Shown: piece by piece, positions 1-10,322 of the stretch
Layout: each line of letters opens with the position of its first letter
How positions within the stretch are numbered: the first letter of the stretch is position 1
Assembly (NCBI GenBank): GCA_963931865.1
Contig: OZ007513.1
Location: 7,548,157 to 7,612,156 of the forward strand
Direction of reading: 5' to 3'
From: Axinella damicornis
Lineage: Eukaryota; Porifera; Demospongiae; Axinellida; Axinellidae
Length of the DNA: 64,000 bases
Translations under genes and position numbers: made by a program
Notes under the pieces: generated by a model
The model's database searches: none
What the model saw: only the letters and a program-made list of their open reading frames with translations
What the model was told of the DNA's origin: nothing

Positions 1-460
1 GCAAAGAGCGCCCACCCCCCACTTTTGGCTCAATTTTCTATATAGGGTCAAAGTTTACTCGAATGAGCGCCCACCCTCGCGCTATAGCCTCGTGCCTCGT
101 GTAACAGGCGATAGAGCGCATTAGTGAGATGTTCCAGCGTATCTGAGGTAAGAACCTCCTTGCAGCAAGTCTCTATTAGTCTGTGTATCCGGTTGCCTGG
201 CTTGCCTGTGCTGACGATGGCCCCGCGGCCTCCACGCTGGACCTCAGCCAGCGCTTGGCGGCAGCGAAGACGGCGTGGTGAGCGGTGATGTTGCTAGTGA
301 CTCCAGCGATGTAGATGTGCTGGGGGGGCTTTGACTCACGCGCGCTTGCTGCTCGATCGCTGCTATTGCGCTACTTGTGTACGTAACTTGTGACAAAGGT
401 GGGCGCTCTTTCAAGGTTGAATGCGGAAACACTCGAAAGAGCGCCCACCCCCCTGTTTGG
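1..460. repeat. Short-motif repeat region (gagcgcccacc)
   Basis: No gene is seen here. The motif GAGCGCCCACC occurs near 6, 65 and 440, and its reverse complement near 398, so 398-450 forms an inverted pair (GGTGGGCGCTCTTTC ... GAAAGAGCGCCCACC). This looks like the terminal or internal part of a repeat element cut by the window start. The family cannot be named. Confidence 0.45.
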
Positions 461-514
461 TGAGAAAGTAAGATGCAGCACCCATGGGCGGACTTTCGCG
501 AGAGTACAGTATAT

Positions 515-735
515 TGAAAAAAGATATGTAGGGGGATTGTATACTTCACTGTTTTGTGCGATCATCCTACATATCTTTTTTCATTATACACGTGTATGGA
601 AAAAGATCTCTGTAGGGGGGTTGTATACTTCACTGTTTTGTGCGATCATCCCTACCTTGTTTCCTTACTTTTTGCCATTCTGGTATCCCTACATCCTGTT
701 ACATTTTCAAATTTTTTTCATTACTTGTGATATTA
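515..735 (+). repeat. Foldback/MITE-like element, copy 1 (rearranged)
   Basis: The block that includes TTGTATACTTCACTGTT and TGCGATCATCC occurs twice in tandem (about 518-567 and 599-651). The first unit is followed by the inverse of its own start (CCTACATATCTTTTTTC), giving a hairpin. The right part, from about 599 to 735, is shared with a second copy at 19,235-19,487. No coding capacity is visible, and no target-site duplication is clear. Confidence 0.6.
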
Positions 736-799
736 TGACTGTCATCGAGCTCTCCGATCTGATGAAGGGTGGATGCCCCACCCCCTCCCAAAGACGGTA

Positions 800-1420
800 A
801 TAAACACTGATCACAAGAACAACATCAAAAATGCATAGGGAAACAGAATGAAGCATCAATGCCCAGCAGAATGTCCACATCGCCATAATGAGAAACCGTC
901 GTAGCTTTAAGTGATTAGCTAACAGCACCTTAAAATCTGACATCAGGGCACACATCCAGTACCCCCGTACCCTTACGGTGATTTTGCACACACCATGCAT
1001 GACTAATGAGCTATGCATTTCATGCGCTCAAAAAAGTGCACAAACTAGAGGGAAAAAAATTTCTCCAAAAAAACAAAAAGGATTTAGTGATGTATTCTTC
1101 CTCTCGAAAAACCTAAGAAACAAGGATTAACAAGCCTCAGTCCCTTCCCATCCCTTAAACATATAATGGCTTCATGAAGTAATCTGTAATTATACAGTCC
1201 AGAAGTTTACATGGTGTTAATTACAGATTAACACTACTGCTGGAGGTGAAAACTGTACAATTACAATTACTGTACCTGAAAAACTGTAATCATTACGTAA
1301 TTAATTATTTGGGTATTCAATTACTACAACACTGGACAATGTCAGCCCACGTGCACGTCCGTGTAATTGATAGTGTACTGACAGTGTTTACATTGTGCTC
1401 TTGTTTGAACTTCAATACAG
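800..1420. other. Gene-free stretch upstream of the ankyrin exon
   Basis: AT-rich sequence without a credible ORF. It ends at TTCAATACAG, which reads as a 3' splice site immediately before the ankyrin exon. The region may therefore hold intron sequence and the 5' exon(s) of that gene, but no start exon could be recognised. Confidence 0.4.
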
Positions 1421-4400
1421 GACCCTTTGTATAGAGAACTGGAGGAATTTGAGTACACACTTCATAGCCATCAGTCACCGTCTGAGGCATCCAGTGATTA
1501 CCACAGAACAACTGAACTGCACCGTGCTGCATGGAGAGGTGAACTTGAGACTGTCAGGCTACTTACAGAGGTGAAGCATGAAAACCCACTTCAGAAAGAT
1601 AAGAATGGAGACACTGCTCTTCACGCAGCAGCAGAAGGAGGGAGTTTAGATGTGCTCAAGTATTTCATCAGTGAGAAAAACTGCAACCCTGCATGTCCAG
1701 GTTATCATGGGAGAACACCACTTCATTACGCTAGTAACAAAGGTCACCTTGATGTGGTCAAATACCTTGTTACTGAGCAGCAGGTAGACCCTCTGTGTCA
1801 GAATAAGGATGGAGGAACTCCACTACACTACAGCTGTATAGCAGGTGATCTCAGCATTGTTACATTTCTGACAAAGGAGATTGAGAAGTACAATCCAATG
1901 AAGGACATTCTTGCTGATCTCAAAGAAAAGTTTGGAAACAATCCTCTACACTATGCAGCCATGTATGGTCACTTGCATATTGTTCAGTTCTTCATTTCTG
2001 AGATGAACTGTAGTCCGAACATTCCAGGCCAGCATGGGGCCACCCCTCTTCACTACGCTGCTGACAAAGGTCACCTGCACACAGTGAAGTATTTGATTAA
2101 TGAACAAGGTTGTGATCCATCGTGTTTGGATAGATACAAATATTTACCACTTCATGTCGCTGCAAGGAATGGACAATTAGATGTAGTGAAATTCCTTACA
2201 TTGCAAAGGAATTGCAATCCAACATCTAGAAATTCGTATGGTAGCACTCCCATCCACTGGGCAGCTCAGGGAGGTTGTTTGGACGTACTCAAATCTTTCA
2301 TTACTGATCAGAACTGTAGTCCAAATATTCCAGGGCGGTATGGCAGAACCCCTCTCCATGACGCTGCTGCGAGAGGTCACCTGCACATAGTGAAGTATTT
2401 GATTGATGAACAAGGTTGTGATCCATCACGTATGGATAGAGACAAAGAGACACCACTTCATCTTGCTGCAAACAGTGGACATTTAGACATTGTGAAATTC
2501 CTTACACTGGAACATCACTGCAATCCAACATGTAGAAATTCCTCTGGTAACACTCCCATCACAGGGGCAGCTCACAGAGGCCATTTGGACATACTCAAAT
2601 TCTTCATCACCGATCAGAACTGTAGTCCCAACATTCCAGGCCAGTATGGCAGAACCCCTCTTCATTATGCTGCTGCAGCAGGTCACCTGCACATAGTGAA
2701 TTATTTGATTGATGAACAAGGTTGTGATTCATCATGTTTGGACAGGGAAAAACAGACACCACTTCATCGTGCTGCAAACAAAGGACATTTAGACATTGTG
2801 AAATTCCTTACACTGGAACATCACTGCAATCCAGCATCTAGAAATTCCAATGGCAACACTCCCATCACAGCGGCAGCTCAGCATGGCCATTTGGACATGC
2901 TCAAATTCTTCATCATTGATCAGAACTGTAGTCCGAAGATTTCAGGCTGGCATGGCAGAACTCCTCTACACACCGCTGCTGAATCAGGTCATCTGCATAT
3001 AGTGAAGTATTTGATTGATGAACAAGGTTGTGATCCATCATGTTTGGATAGAGACAAACAGACACCACTTCATAGTGCTGCAAACAGTGGGCATTTAGAC
3101 ATTGTGAAACTCCTTACACTGCAACATCATTGCAATCCAGCATCTAGAAATTCCTCTGGTAACACTCCCATCACATGGGCAGCTCAGCGAGGCCTTTTGG
3201 ATATACTCAAATTCTTCATCACTGATCATAACTGTAGTCCAAACATTCCAGGACAGTATGGCAGAACCCCTCTTCATTATGCTGCTGCAGCAGGTCACCT
3301 GCACATAGTGAAGTATTTGATTGATGAACAAGGTTGTGATCCATCATGTTTGGATAGAAACAAAGTGACACCACTTCATCGTACTGCATACAATGGACAT
3401 TTAGACATTGTGAAATTCCTTACATTGGAGCATCACTGCGATCCGACATGTAGAAATTCCTCTGGTAACACTCCCATCACAGTGGCAACTCAGGGGGGCC
3501 ATTTGGACATTCTCAAATTCTTCACCACTGATCAGAGCTGTAGTCCGAAGATTCCAGGCTGGCATGGCAGAACTCCTCTGCATGCCGCTGCTGAGTCAGG
3601 TCATCTGCATATAGTGAAGTATTTGATTGATGAACAAGGTTGTGATCCATCATGTTTGGATATGGAAAAACAGACACCACTTCATAGTGCTGCAAACAGT
3701 GGGCGTTTAGACATTGTGAAATTCCTTACACTGGAGCATCACTGCGATCCAGCATCTAGAAATTCCTCTGGTAACACTCCCATTACATGGGCAGCTCAGC
3801 GAGGCCATTTGGATATTCTCAACTTCTTCATCACTGATCAGAACTGTAGTCCGAAGATTCCAGGCTGGCATGGCAGAACTCCTCTGCATGCTGCTGCTGC
3901 AGCAGGTCACCTGCACATAGTGAAGTATTTGATTGATGAACAAGGTTGTGATCCATCATGTTTGGATAGGGACAAACAGACACCACTTCATAGTGCTGCA
4001 AACAGTGGGCATTTAGACATTGTGAAATTTCTTACACTGGAACATCACTGCAATCCGAAATCTAGAAATTCCTCTGGTAACACTCCCATCACATGGGCAG
4101 CTCAGCAAGGCCATTTGGACATACTCAAATTCTTCATCACTGATCAGAACTGTAGTCCAAACATTCCAGGCCAGTATGGTAGAACCCCTCTTCACTATGC
4201 AGCTGCAGCAGGTCACCTGCACATAGTGAAGTATTTGATTGATGAACAAGGTTGTGATCCACCATGTTCGGATAGAAACAAAGTGACACCACTTCATCGT
4301 GCTGCAGACAATGGACATTTAGACATTGTGAAATTTCTTACACTGGAGCATCACTGCGATCCGACATGTAGAAATTCATCTGATAACACTCCCATCACGG

Positions 4401-7400
4401 CAGCAACTCGGGGAGGCCATTTGGACGTTCTCAAATTCTTCATCACTGATCATAGCTGTAGTCCGAAGATTCCGGGCTGGCAAGGTAGAACTCCTCTGCA
4501 TGCCGCTGCTGAGTTAGGTCATCTGCATATAGTGAAGTATTTGATTGATGAACAAGGTTGTGATCCATCGTGTTTGGATAGGGACAAACAGACACCACTT
4601 CATAGTGCTGCAAACAGTGGGCGTTTAGACATTGTGAAATTTCTTACACTGGAACATCATTGCAATCCAACATCTAGAAATTCCTCTGGTAACACTCCCA
4701 TCACATGGGCAGCTCAGCAAGGCCATTTAGATATACTCAAATTCTTCATCACTGATCAGAACTGTAGTCCAAACATTCTAGGCCAGTATGGCAGAACCCC
4801 TCTTCACTATGCTGCTGCAGCAGGTCACCTTCACATAGTGAAGTATTTGATTGATGAACAAGGTTGTGATCCACCATGTTCGGATAGAAACAAAGTGACA
4901 CCACTTCATCGTGCTGCATACAATGGACATTTAGACATTGTGAAATTCCTTACACTGGAGCATCACTGCGATCCAGCATGTAGAAATTCCTCTGATAACA
5001 CTCCCATCACAGTGGCAACTCAGGGGGGCCATTTGGACATTCTCAAATTCTTCATCACTGATCAGAGCTGTAGTCCGAAGATTCCAGGCTGGCATGGCAG
5101 AACTCCTCTGCATGCCGCTGCTGAGTCAGGTCATCTGCATATAGTGAAGTATTTGATTGATGAACAAGCTTGTGATCCATCATGTTTGGATAGGGAAAAA
5201 CAGACACCACTTCATAGTGCTGCAAACAGTGGGCGTTTAGACATTGTGAAATTCCTTACCCTGGAACATCACTGCAATCCAACATCTAGAAATTCCTTTG
5301 GTAACACTCCCATCACATGGGCAGCTCAGCGAGGCCATTTGGATATACTCAAATTCTTCATCACTGATCAGAACTGTAGTCCAAACGTTCCAGGCCAGTA
5401 TGGCAGAACCCCTCTTCACTATGCTGCTGCAGCAGGTCACCTGCACATAGTGAAGTATTTGATTGATGAACAAGGTTGTGATCCACCATGTTTGGATAGA
5501 AACAAAGTGACACCTCTTCATCGTGCTGCAGACAATGGACAATTACACATTGTGAAATTCCTTACACTGAAGCATCACTGCGATCCGACATGTACAAGTT
5601 CCTCTGGTAACACTCCCATCACAGTGGCAACTCAGGGAGGCCATTTGGACATACTCAAATTCTTCATCACTGATCAGAACTGTAGTCCGAAGATTCCAGG
5701 CTGGCATGGCAGAACTCCTCTGCACACCGCTGCTGAGTCAGGTCATCTGCATATAGTGAAGTATTTGATTGATGAACAAGCTTGTGATCCATCATGTTTG
5801 GATAGAGGCAAACAGACACCACTTCATAATGCTGCAAACAGTGGGCATTTAGACATTGTGAAATTCCTTACACTGGAACATCACTGCAATCCAGCATCTA
5901 GAAATTCCTCTGGTAACACTCCCATCACATGGGCAGCTCAGCGAGGCCATTTGGACATACTCAGATTCTTCATCACTGATCAGAACTGTAGTCCAAAGAT
6001 TCCAAGCTGGCATGGCAGAACTCCTCTGCATGCTGCTGCTGAGTCAGGTCACCTGCACATAGTGAAGTATTTGATTGATGAACAAGGTTGTGATCCATCA
6101 TGTTTCGATAGGGACAAACAGACACCACTTCATAGTGCTGCAAACAGTGGGCGTTTAGACATTGTGAAATTCCTTACACTGGAACATCACTGCAATCCAG
6201 CATCTAGAAATTCCTCTGGTAACACTCCCATCACATGGGCAGCTCAGCGAGGCCATTTGGATATACTCAAATTCTTCATCACTGATCATAACTGTAGTCC
6301 AAACGTTCCAGGCCAGTATGGCAGAACCCCTCTTCACTATGCTGCTGCAGCAGGTCACCTGCACATAGTGAAGTATTTGATTGATGAACAAGGTTGTGAT
6401 CCACCATGTTTAGATAGAAACAAAGTGACACCACTTCATCGTGCTGCAGACAATGGACATTTAGACATTGTGAAATTCCTTACACTGGAGCATCACTGCG
6501 AACCAACATGTACAAGTTCCTCTGGTAACACTCCCATCACAGTGGCAACTCAGGGAGGCCATTTGAACATACTCAAATTCTTCATCACTGATCAGAACTG
6601 TAGTCCGAAGATTCCAGGCTGGCATGGCAGAACTCCTCTGCACACCGCTGCTGAGTCAGGTCATCTGCATATAGTGAAGTATTTGATTGATGAACAAGCT
6701 TGTGATCCATCATGTTTGGATAGAGACAAACAGACACCACTTCATAATGCTGCAAACAGTGGGCATTTAGACATTGTGAAACTCCTTACACTGGAACATC
6801 ACTGCAATCCAGCATCTAGAAATTCCTCTGGTAACACTCCCATCACATGGGCAGCTCAACAAGGCCATTTGGACATACTCAAATTCTTCATCACTGATCA
6901 GAACTGTAGTTCAAACATTCCAGGCCAGTATGGCAGAACCCCTCTTCATTATGCTGCTGCAGCAGGTCACCTGCACATAGTGAAGTATTTGATTGATGAA
7001 CAAGGTTGTGATCCACCATGTTTGGATAGAAACAAAGTGACACCACTTCATCGTGCTGCATACAATGGACATTTAGACATTGTGAAATTCCTTACACTGG
7101 AGAATCACTGCGATCCAGCATGTAGAAATTCCTCTGGTAACACTCCCATCACAGTGGCAACTCAGGGGGGCCATTTGGACATTCTCAAATTCTTCATCAC
7201 TGATCAGAGCTGTAGTCCAAACATTCCAGGCCGGTATGGCAAAACCCTTCTTCATTATGCTGCAGCAGCAGGTCACCTGCACATAGTGAAGTATTTGATT
7301 GATGAACAAGGTTGTGATCCACCATGTTTGGATAGAGAGAAAGAGACACCACTTCATTGTGCCGCACACAATGGACATTTAGACATTGTGAAATTCCTTA

Positions 7401-7627
7401 CACTGGAAAAGCATTGCAATCCCAACCCACGAACCGTTTTGAACGATACTCCTCTCCTCTATGCAGCAGGGAAGGGCCACTTACATGTGGTTCAGTTCTT
7501 TGTTGAGGAGCTGAAGTGTCATTCCAGTTTGGAAAATAAGTATAGTATGACACCTCATCAGTTTGCTAAAGCCAGGGGCCATGTCAGTGTGGCTCTCTAT
7601 TTGCAGAAGTTTGAATGTTCAAGCTGA
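1421..7627 (+). CDS. Giant ankyrin-repeat protein (large 3' exon)
   Basis: An open frame of about 2,068 codons consists almost entirely of ankyrin repeats of 33-34 residues, with the TPLHxAAxxGHLxIVKxL consensus throughout. Ankyrin repeats stack into solenoids that bind other proteins; nothing here identifies the partner. There is no ATG near the start and the first in-frame Met lies well inside the array. The frame is open back to position 1421, right after a plausible acceptor (TTCAATACAG), so this is probably a terminal exon whose start codon lies upstream. The first ~190 and last ~75 residues are divergent repeats. The core is a three-ankyrin unit amplified 18 times, with regularly placed cysteines (GCDPSC, HHCNP, QNCSP). 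It ends in a divergent repeat and ECSS before TGA. No death, kinase or membrane domain is visible. The absence of stops across 6.2 kb argues that it is functional. Confidence 0.85.
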   Translation, partial: DPLYRELEEFEYTLHSHQSPSEASSDYHRTTELHRAAWRGELETVRLLTEVKHENPLQKDKNGDTALHAAAEGGSLDVLKYFISEKNCNPACPGYHGRTPLHYASNKGHLDVVKYLVTEQQVDPLCQNKDGGTPLHYSCIAGDLSIVTFLTKEIEKYNPMKDILADLKEKFGNNPLHYAAMYGHLHIVQFFISEMNCSPNIPGQHGATPLHYAADKGHLHTVKYLINEQGCDPSCLDRYKYLPLHVAARNGQLDVVKFLTLQRNCNPTSRNSYGSTPIHWAAQGGCLDVLKSFITDQNCSPNIPGRYGRTPLHDAAARGHLHIVKYLIDEQGCDPSRMDRDKETPLHLAANSGHLDIVKFLTLEHHCNPTCRNSSGNTPITGAAHRGHLDILKFFITDQNCSPNIPGQYGRTPLHYAAAAGHLHIVNYLIDEQGCDSSCLDREKQTPLHRAANKGHLDIVKFLTLEHHCNPASRNSNGNTPITAAAQHGHLDMLKFFIIDQNCSPKISGWHGRTPLHTAAESGHLHIVKYLIDEQGCDPSCLDRDKQTPLHSAANSGHLDIVKLLTLQHHCNPASRNSSGNTPITWAAQRGLLDILKFFITDHNCSPNIPGQYGRTPLHYAAAAGHLHIVKYLIDEQGCDPSCLDRNKVTPLHRTAYNGHLDIVKFLTLEHHCDPTCRNSSGNTPITVATQGGHLDILKFFTTDQSCSPKIPGWHGRTPLHAAAESGHLHIVKYLIDEQGCDPSCLDMEKQTPLHSAANSGRLDIVKFLTLEHHCDPASRNSSGNTPITWAAQRGHLDILNFFITDQNCSPKIPGWHGRTPLHAAAAAGHLHIVKYLIDEQGCDPSCLDRDKQTPLHSAANSGHLDIVKFLTLEHHCNPKSRNSSGNTPITWAAQQGHLDILKFFITDQNCSPNIPGQYGRTPLHYAAAAGHLHIVKYLIDEQGCDPPCSDRNKVTPLHRAADNGHLDIVKFLTLEHHCDPTCRNSSDNTPITAATRGGHLDVLKFFITDHSCSPKIPGWQGRTPLHAAAELGHLHIVKYLIDEQGCDPSCLDRDKQTPLHSAANSGRLDIVKFLTLEHHCNPTSRNSSGNTPITWAAQQGHLDILKFFITDQNCSPNILGQYGRTPLHYAAAAGHLHIVKYLIDEQGCDPPCSDRNKVTPLHRAAYNGHLDIVKFLTLEHHCDPACRNSSDNTPITVATQGGHLDILKFFITDQSCSPKIPGWHGRTPLHAAAESGHLHIVKYLIDEQACDPSCLDREKQTPLHSAANSGRLDIVKFLTLEHHCNPTSRNSFGNTPITWAAQRGHLDILKFFITDQNCSPNVPGQYGRTPLHYAAAAGHLHIVKYLIDEQGCDPPCLDRNKVTPLHRAADNGQLHIVKFLTLKHHCDPTCTSSSGNTPITVATQGGHLDILKFFITDQNCSPKIPGWHGRTPLHTAAESGHLHIVKYLIDEQACDPSCLDRGKQTPLHNAANSGHLDIVKFLTLEHHCNPASRNSSGNTPITWAAQRGHLDILRFFITDQNCSPKIPSWHGRTPLHAAAESGHLHIVKYLIDEQGCDPSCFDRDKQTPLHSAANSGRLDIVKFLTLEHHCNPASRNSSGNTPITWAAQRGHLDILKFFITDHNCSPNVPGQYGRTPLHYAAAAGHLHIVKYLIDEQGCDPPCLDRNKVTPLHRAADNGHLDIVKFLTLEHHCEPTCTSSSGNTPITVATQGGHLNILKFFITDQNCSPKIPGWHGRTPLHTAAESGHLHIVKYLIDEQACDPSCLDRDKQTPLHNAANSGHLDIVKLLTLEHHCNPASRNSSGNTPITWAAQQGHLDILKFFITDQNCSSNIPGQYGRTPLHYAAAAGHLHIVKYLIDEQGCDPPCLDRNKVTPLHRAAYNGHLDIVKFLTLENHCDPACRNSSGNTPITVATQGGHLDILKFFITDQSCSPNIPGRYGKTLLHYAAAAGHLHIVKYLIDEQGCDPPCLDREKETPLHCAAHNGHLDIVKFLTLEKHCNPNPRTVLNDTPLLYAAGKGHLHVVQFFVEELKCHSSLENKYSMTPHQFAKARGHVSVALYLQKFECSS
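2010..7405 (+). repeat. 306-bp higher-order tandem repeat in the ankyrin gene
   Basis: The CSP-starting segment (QNCSPNIPGQYG or QNCSPKIPGWHG types) occurs 18 times from 2010 to about 7212, which is exactly 17 steps of 306 bp. Each unit codes three different ankyrin repeats (GRTPLHxAA, xxTPLHxAA and GNTPITxAA types). The QYG and WHG subtypes recur in partly alternating order, which suggests duplications of two-unit blocks as well as single units. Confidence 0.9.
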
Positions 7628-8165
7628 CTATATACATACACAATACTATCTTGCACTTCATTGTGTAGACTCAGTTTCTTGCATATTTGTACTCAATTGT
7701 GTCATTGTTTATGCTTGTAGACCTGCAGATATCCCATCATTGTTCTTATAGTTGATCCATGTTATTATTATCGGTTTGATGTAATAATTACTCCCTAGCT
7801 GTACAATCATTATCATGGTATGTTTGTGTGGCTGTGCATATGCTTGATCCTAACCAGTAGCCACATTTGTAGGTCTTCGCCACCTCCAGCTAGTCTTCAA
7901 ATTTGCAGTATAATTATACCTGAGCATCTGGAGGTAGTGAAGGCCTGAATGGAACAAGGCCACCAGATCAGTTTATATCCCTGGCCTTCCCATGCATTCA
8001 GGCTATCATTGTTGCATAAGATCGAGGGAAGGGCAGGGATCATCCATATGCATGGTACACTAATTGTAGGAGCATGCAGACGGGCAGGTCCTGTAAATAC
8101 GTAGCTATACTCTCTCAACTCCATCACCTCTCACTGTTCACACAAATTATGCTGGAGTCAGTTTG
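7628..8165. other. Gene-free stretch downstream of the ankyrin gene
   Basis: Probable 3' untranslated and intergenic sequence of the ankyrin gene. No coding, RNA gene or repeat could be supported in it. Confidence 0.4.
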
Positions 8166-8169
8166 CAAA

Positions 8170-8550
8170 GAGAGAACACGGATAAACAATCATCAACAAA
8201 TAATGTTAAGTTCCAGTGTAAGGAATTTCACAATATCTAAATGCCCTCTGTTTGCAGCAAGATGATCGAAGTGTTGTCCCTTTCAGTGATGGATCACAAC
8301 CTTGTTCATCACTTCACTATGTGCAGGTGACGTCAGCTGTGTCGTGAAGAGGGGTTCCGCCATACCAGCCTGGAATGTTCAGACTACAGTTCTGATTAGC
8401 GATGAAGAATTTGAGTATATACATCCAAACGACCTCCCTGAGCTGTCCAATGGATGGGAGTACTATACCATAGATGTTGGATTGCAATTCCTTTCCAGTG
8501 TAAGGAGTTTCTAATTGTGCGTTCCTTGCAGCTGCTATCTGTTTTCTGGG
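8170..8550 (-). pseudogene. Inverted, decayed ankyrin-repeat fragment
   Basis: Read on the minus strand, the sequence gives recognisable pieces of the neighbouring ankyrin gene in order: a QLxxxKFLTL-like piece, a GNTPIHWxAQGG-like piece, KFFIANQNCSLNIPGW with GGTPLHD, then DEQGCDPS and GHLDIVKFLTLE-like remnants. Frame changes and stops separate them. It most resembles the first 306-bp unit of the gene (the one containing STPIHWAAQGG). It is therefore an inverted duplicate of the 5' part of the array, now non-coding. Confidence 0.8.
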
Positions 8551-8740
8551 TTGGTAGGTTGCTGGCACATATAGCCCTTCTTGGAGTCACTGATCACAAC
8601 CAGTCACCACTCTGTGCAGCCAATTCTGTCATGGGTACACAGCAGAGTCACCATATGGCCTGCACCCACACTGAGCTCCGCTCTGCCCTGGGCTTCAAAC
8701 TAGTACAGCACCTCCAGTTTTGTTCCTATCAAGTGCTCCT

Positions 8741-8765
8741 AGTGTGTGTGTGTGTGTGTGTGTGT
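8741..8765. repeat. (TG)n microsatellite
   Basis: About 12 TG dinucleotides directly precede the minisatellite that follows. Confidence 0.9.
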
Positions 8766-9322
8766 TCTGGTGTCCATAGTGCTGCTGGTATCCATGGTGT
8801 CGCTGGTGTCCATGGTGTTGCTGGTGTCCATGGTGTCATTGGTATCCACAGTGACTGGTGTCAATGGTGTCGCTGGACATCATGGACACCATGGACACCA
8901 TGGACACCAGAGACACCATGGACACCAGTTTATACCAGTGATGCCATGGACCAAGAGACACGTACCATTGACACTAGTGACACCATGGACACCAGAGCCT
9001 CCACGGACACTATGGACACCACGGACACTATGGACACCACGGACACAAGCGACACCATAGATACTACGGACACCAGTGACACCAGCGACACCATGGACAC
9101 TAGCGACACCATGGACACTAGCGACACCATGGACACTAGGGACACCATGGATACTAGGGACACCACGGACACTAGGGACACCACGGACACCATGGACACT
9201 AGGGACACCACAGACACTAGGGACACCACGGACACCAGAGACATCATGGCCACTAGGGACATCATGGACATAGGGACACACTAGGGTCACCATGGACACT
9301 AGGGACACCACGGACATGTAGG
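8766..9322. repeat. Minisatellite with reversed orientation halfway
   Basis: The 9/18-bp units are GGTGTCCAT-type in 8766-8874 and the complementary GGACACCAT-type from about 8875 to 9322 (for example GACACCATGGACACTAGG). The array is therefore a large imperfect inverted repeat centred near 8875. Several overlapping ORFs on both strands are by-products of the 9-bp periodicity. Confidence 0.9.
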
Positions 9323-9355
9323 GATACGACATACACGCAATATATGCTAAGTTAA

Positions 9356-9517
9356 CAGAGGGGGTTTCCGGACACGGCCCCAGCTTTCACTCTCTGAGAA
9401 GGTAGGGTATGCATGCGCACTTACCATAATCCGGAAGAACTGCTAACGGAGCGAATGCAAGGGACATGAAGTGCGTGTCCGGAATTAAAAGACTGTCCGG
9501 AAAACCCCTCCGTTACC
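9356..9517. repeat. Imperfect inverted repeat (GTGTCCGGA)
   Basis: GAGGGGGTTTCCGGACAC near 9359 is mirrored by GTGTCCGGA near 9476 and TGTCCGGAAAACCCCTCC near 9496. It may be a small foldback element; no target duplication was identified. Confidence 0.4.
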
Positions 9518-9952
9518 TTAATACAAAAAAAATCTCTCCAAATCTCAGAAACGGTGCACTTATAAGCCTTTATAACCACATACCGTTCCTCTTTGAGTGT
9601 TTTCATGACCAACAAGACTCCTCGCGTCGCGAAAACACAGGGAAAAATGTCCAAATTACTAACTTAGAAATTGGTACAAAAGTGTGATAAAATGAAAATT
9701 GTGGTACAAATTTGTTGTAAAAATGTAGTGATTTGTTGAGATTTTGTTTATTGCACAAATGGAAAGATTGGTGCATGTACAACCAATGGTCTTAAGTTTC
9801 TTTTCATCAGGCAAAAAAAATTGATGCTATTATAAAAAAAGGTCATACTTTTCCAAAATTTCACCAGTGCATGTTTTTGTATCATTTACTACATTAGTAA
9901 AAGTCAAATTTTTCCCTGTGAAACCCATCGCGAACGTACCACACCAGGCACT

Positions 9953-10046
9953 TAGTCTCGGTACCAGACTATTCGTGCACGGCGAATGGTCTGCCCATAT
10001 ACGAGTGGTTCTAACACTCACACCATTTAGTCTGGTACCGAGACTA
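9953..10046. mobile_element. 94-bp MITE with 9-bp target duplication
   Basis: The ends are TAGTCTCGGTACCAGACTA and its inverse, giving 18-19 bp terminal inverted repeats. Both sides are flanked by the direct repeat CCAGGCACT (9944-9952 and 10047-10055). A 9-bp duplication is typical of Mutator (MuDR)-type insertion. The termini resemble those of the TAGCCTCG elements at 27,707 and 36,421. Confidence 0.8.
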
Positions 10047-10322
10047 CCAGGCACTCGCAAAACGGGCAAATTGTTTTCTTTCTTCTTCTTCAGACAACTT
10101 AGCTCAAAGTTGCCTCAATCTGTCACGATGGTTTTTGCACGAAACAGCAACATTTTCAACCGAGCCCATGGGCGTAGCTAGCAATGAGGCAAGGGAGGCA
10201 GTTGCATGCCTCCTCGCCTTTCTGGATAATGACGCGCGTGTCCGGAGTCTCGCACACTCCGCGTACGATGTGCGTTCGATCTGATGACAGAGACAGGAGC
10301 TAGGCTGATCATGAGCCGGTGT

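Noticed and set aside
1427..1429. TTG as the start codon of the ankyrin protein
   Set aside because: A non-ATG start is unlikely in an animal gene, and the frame is open back to a good splice acceptor at 1,420, so an upstream start exon is more likely.
2177..7378. Regular minus-strand ORFs of 60-101 codons at 306-bp spacing inside the ankyrin gene
   Set aside because: They are frame shadows of the repeated ankyrin codons; their spacing equals the coding repeat and the sense frame is open throughout.
8766..9322. CRISPR-like array
   Set aside because: There are no unique spacers between repeats; it is a degenerate minisatellite in a eukaryotic genome.
8454..9332. Long ORFs rich in TMDTRDT, WTPWTP or VSLVSMV on both strands
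   Set aside because: They follow mechanically from the 9/18-bp minisatellite, which leaves several frames open. No start context, splice sites or flanking coding sequence.
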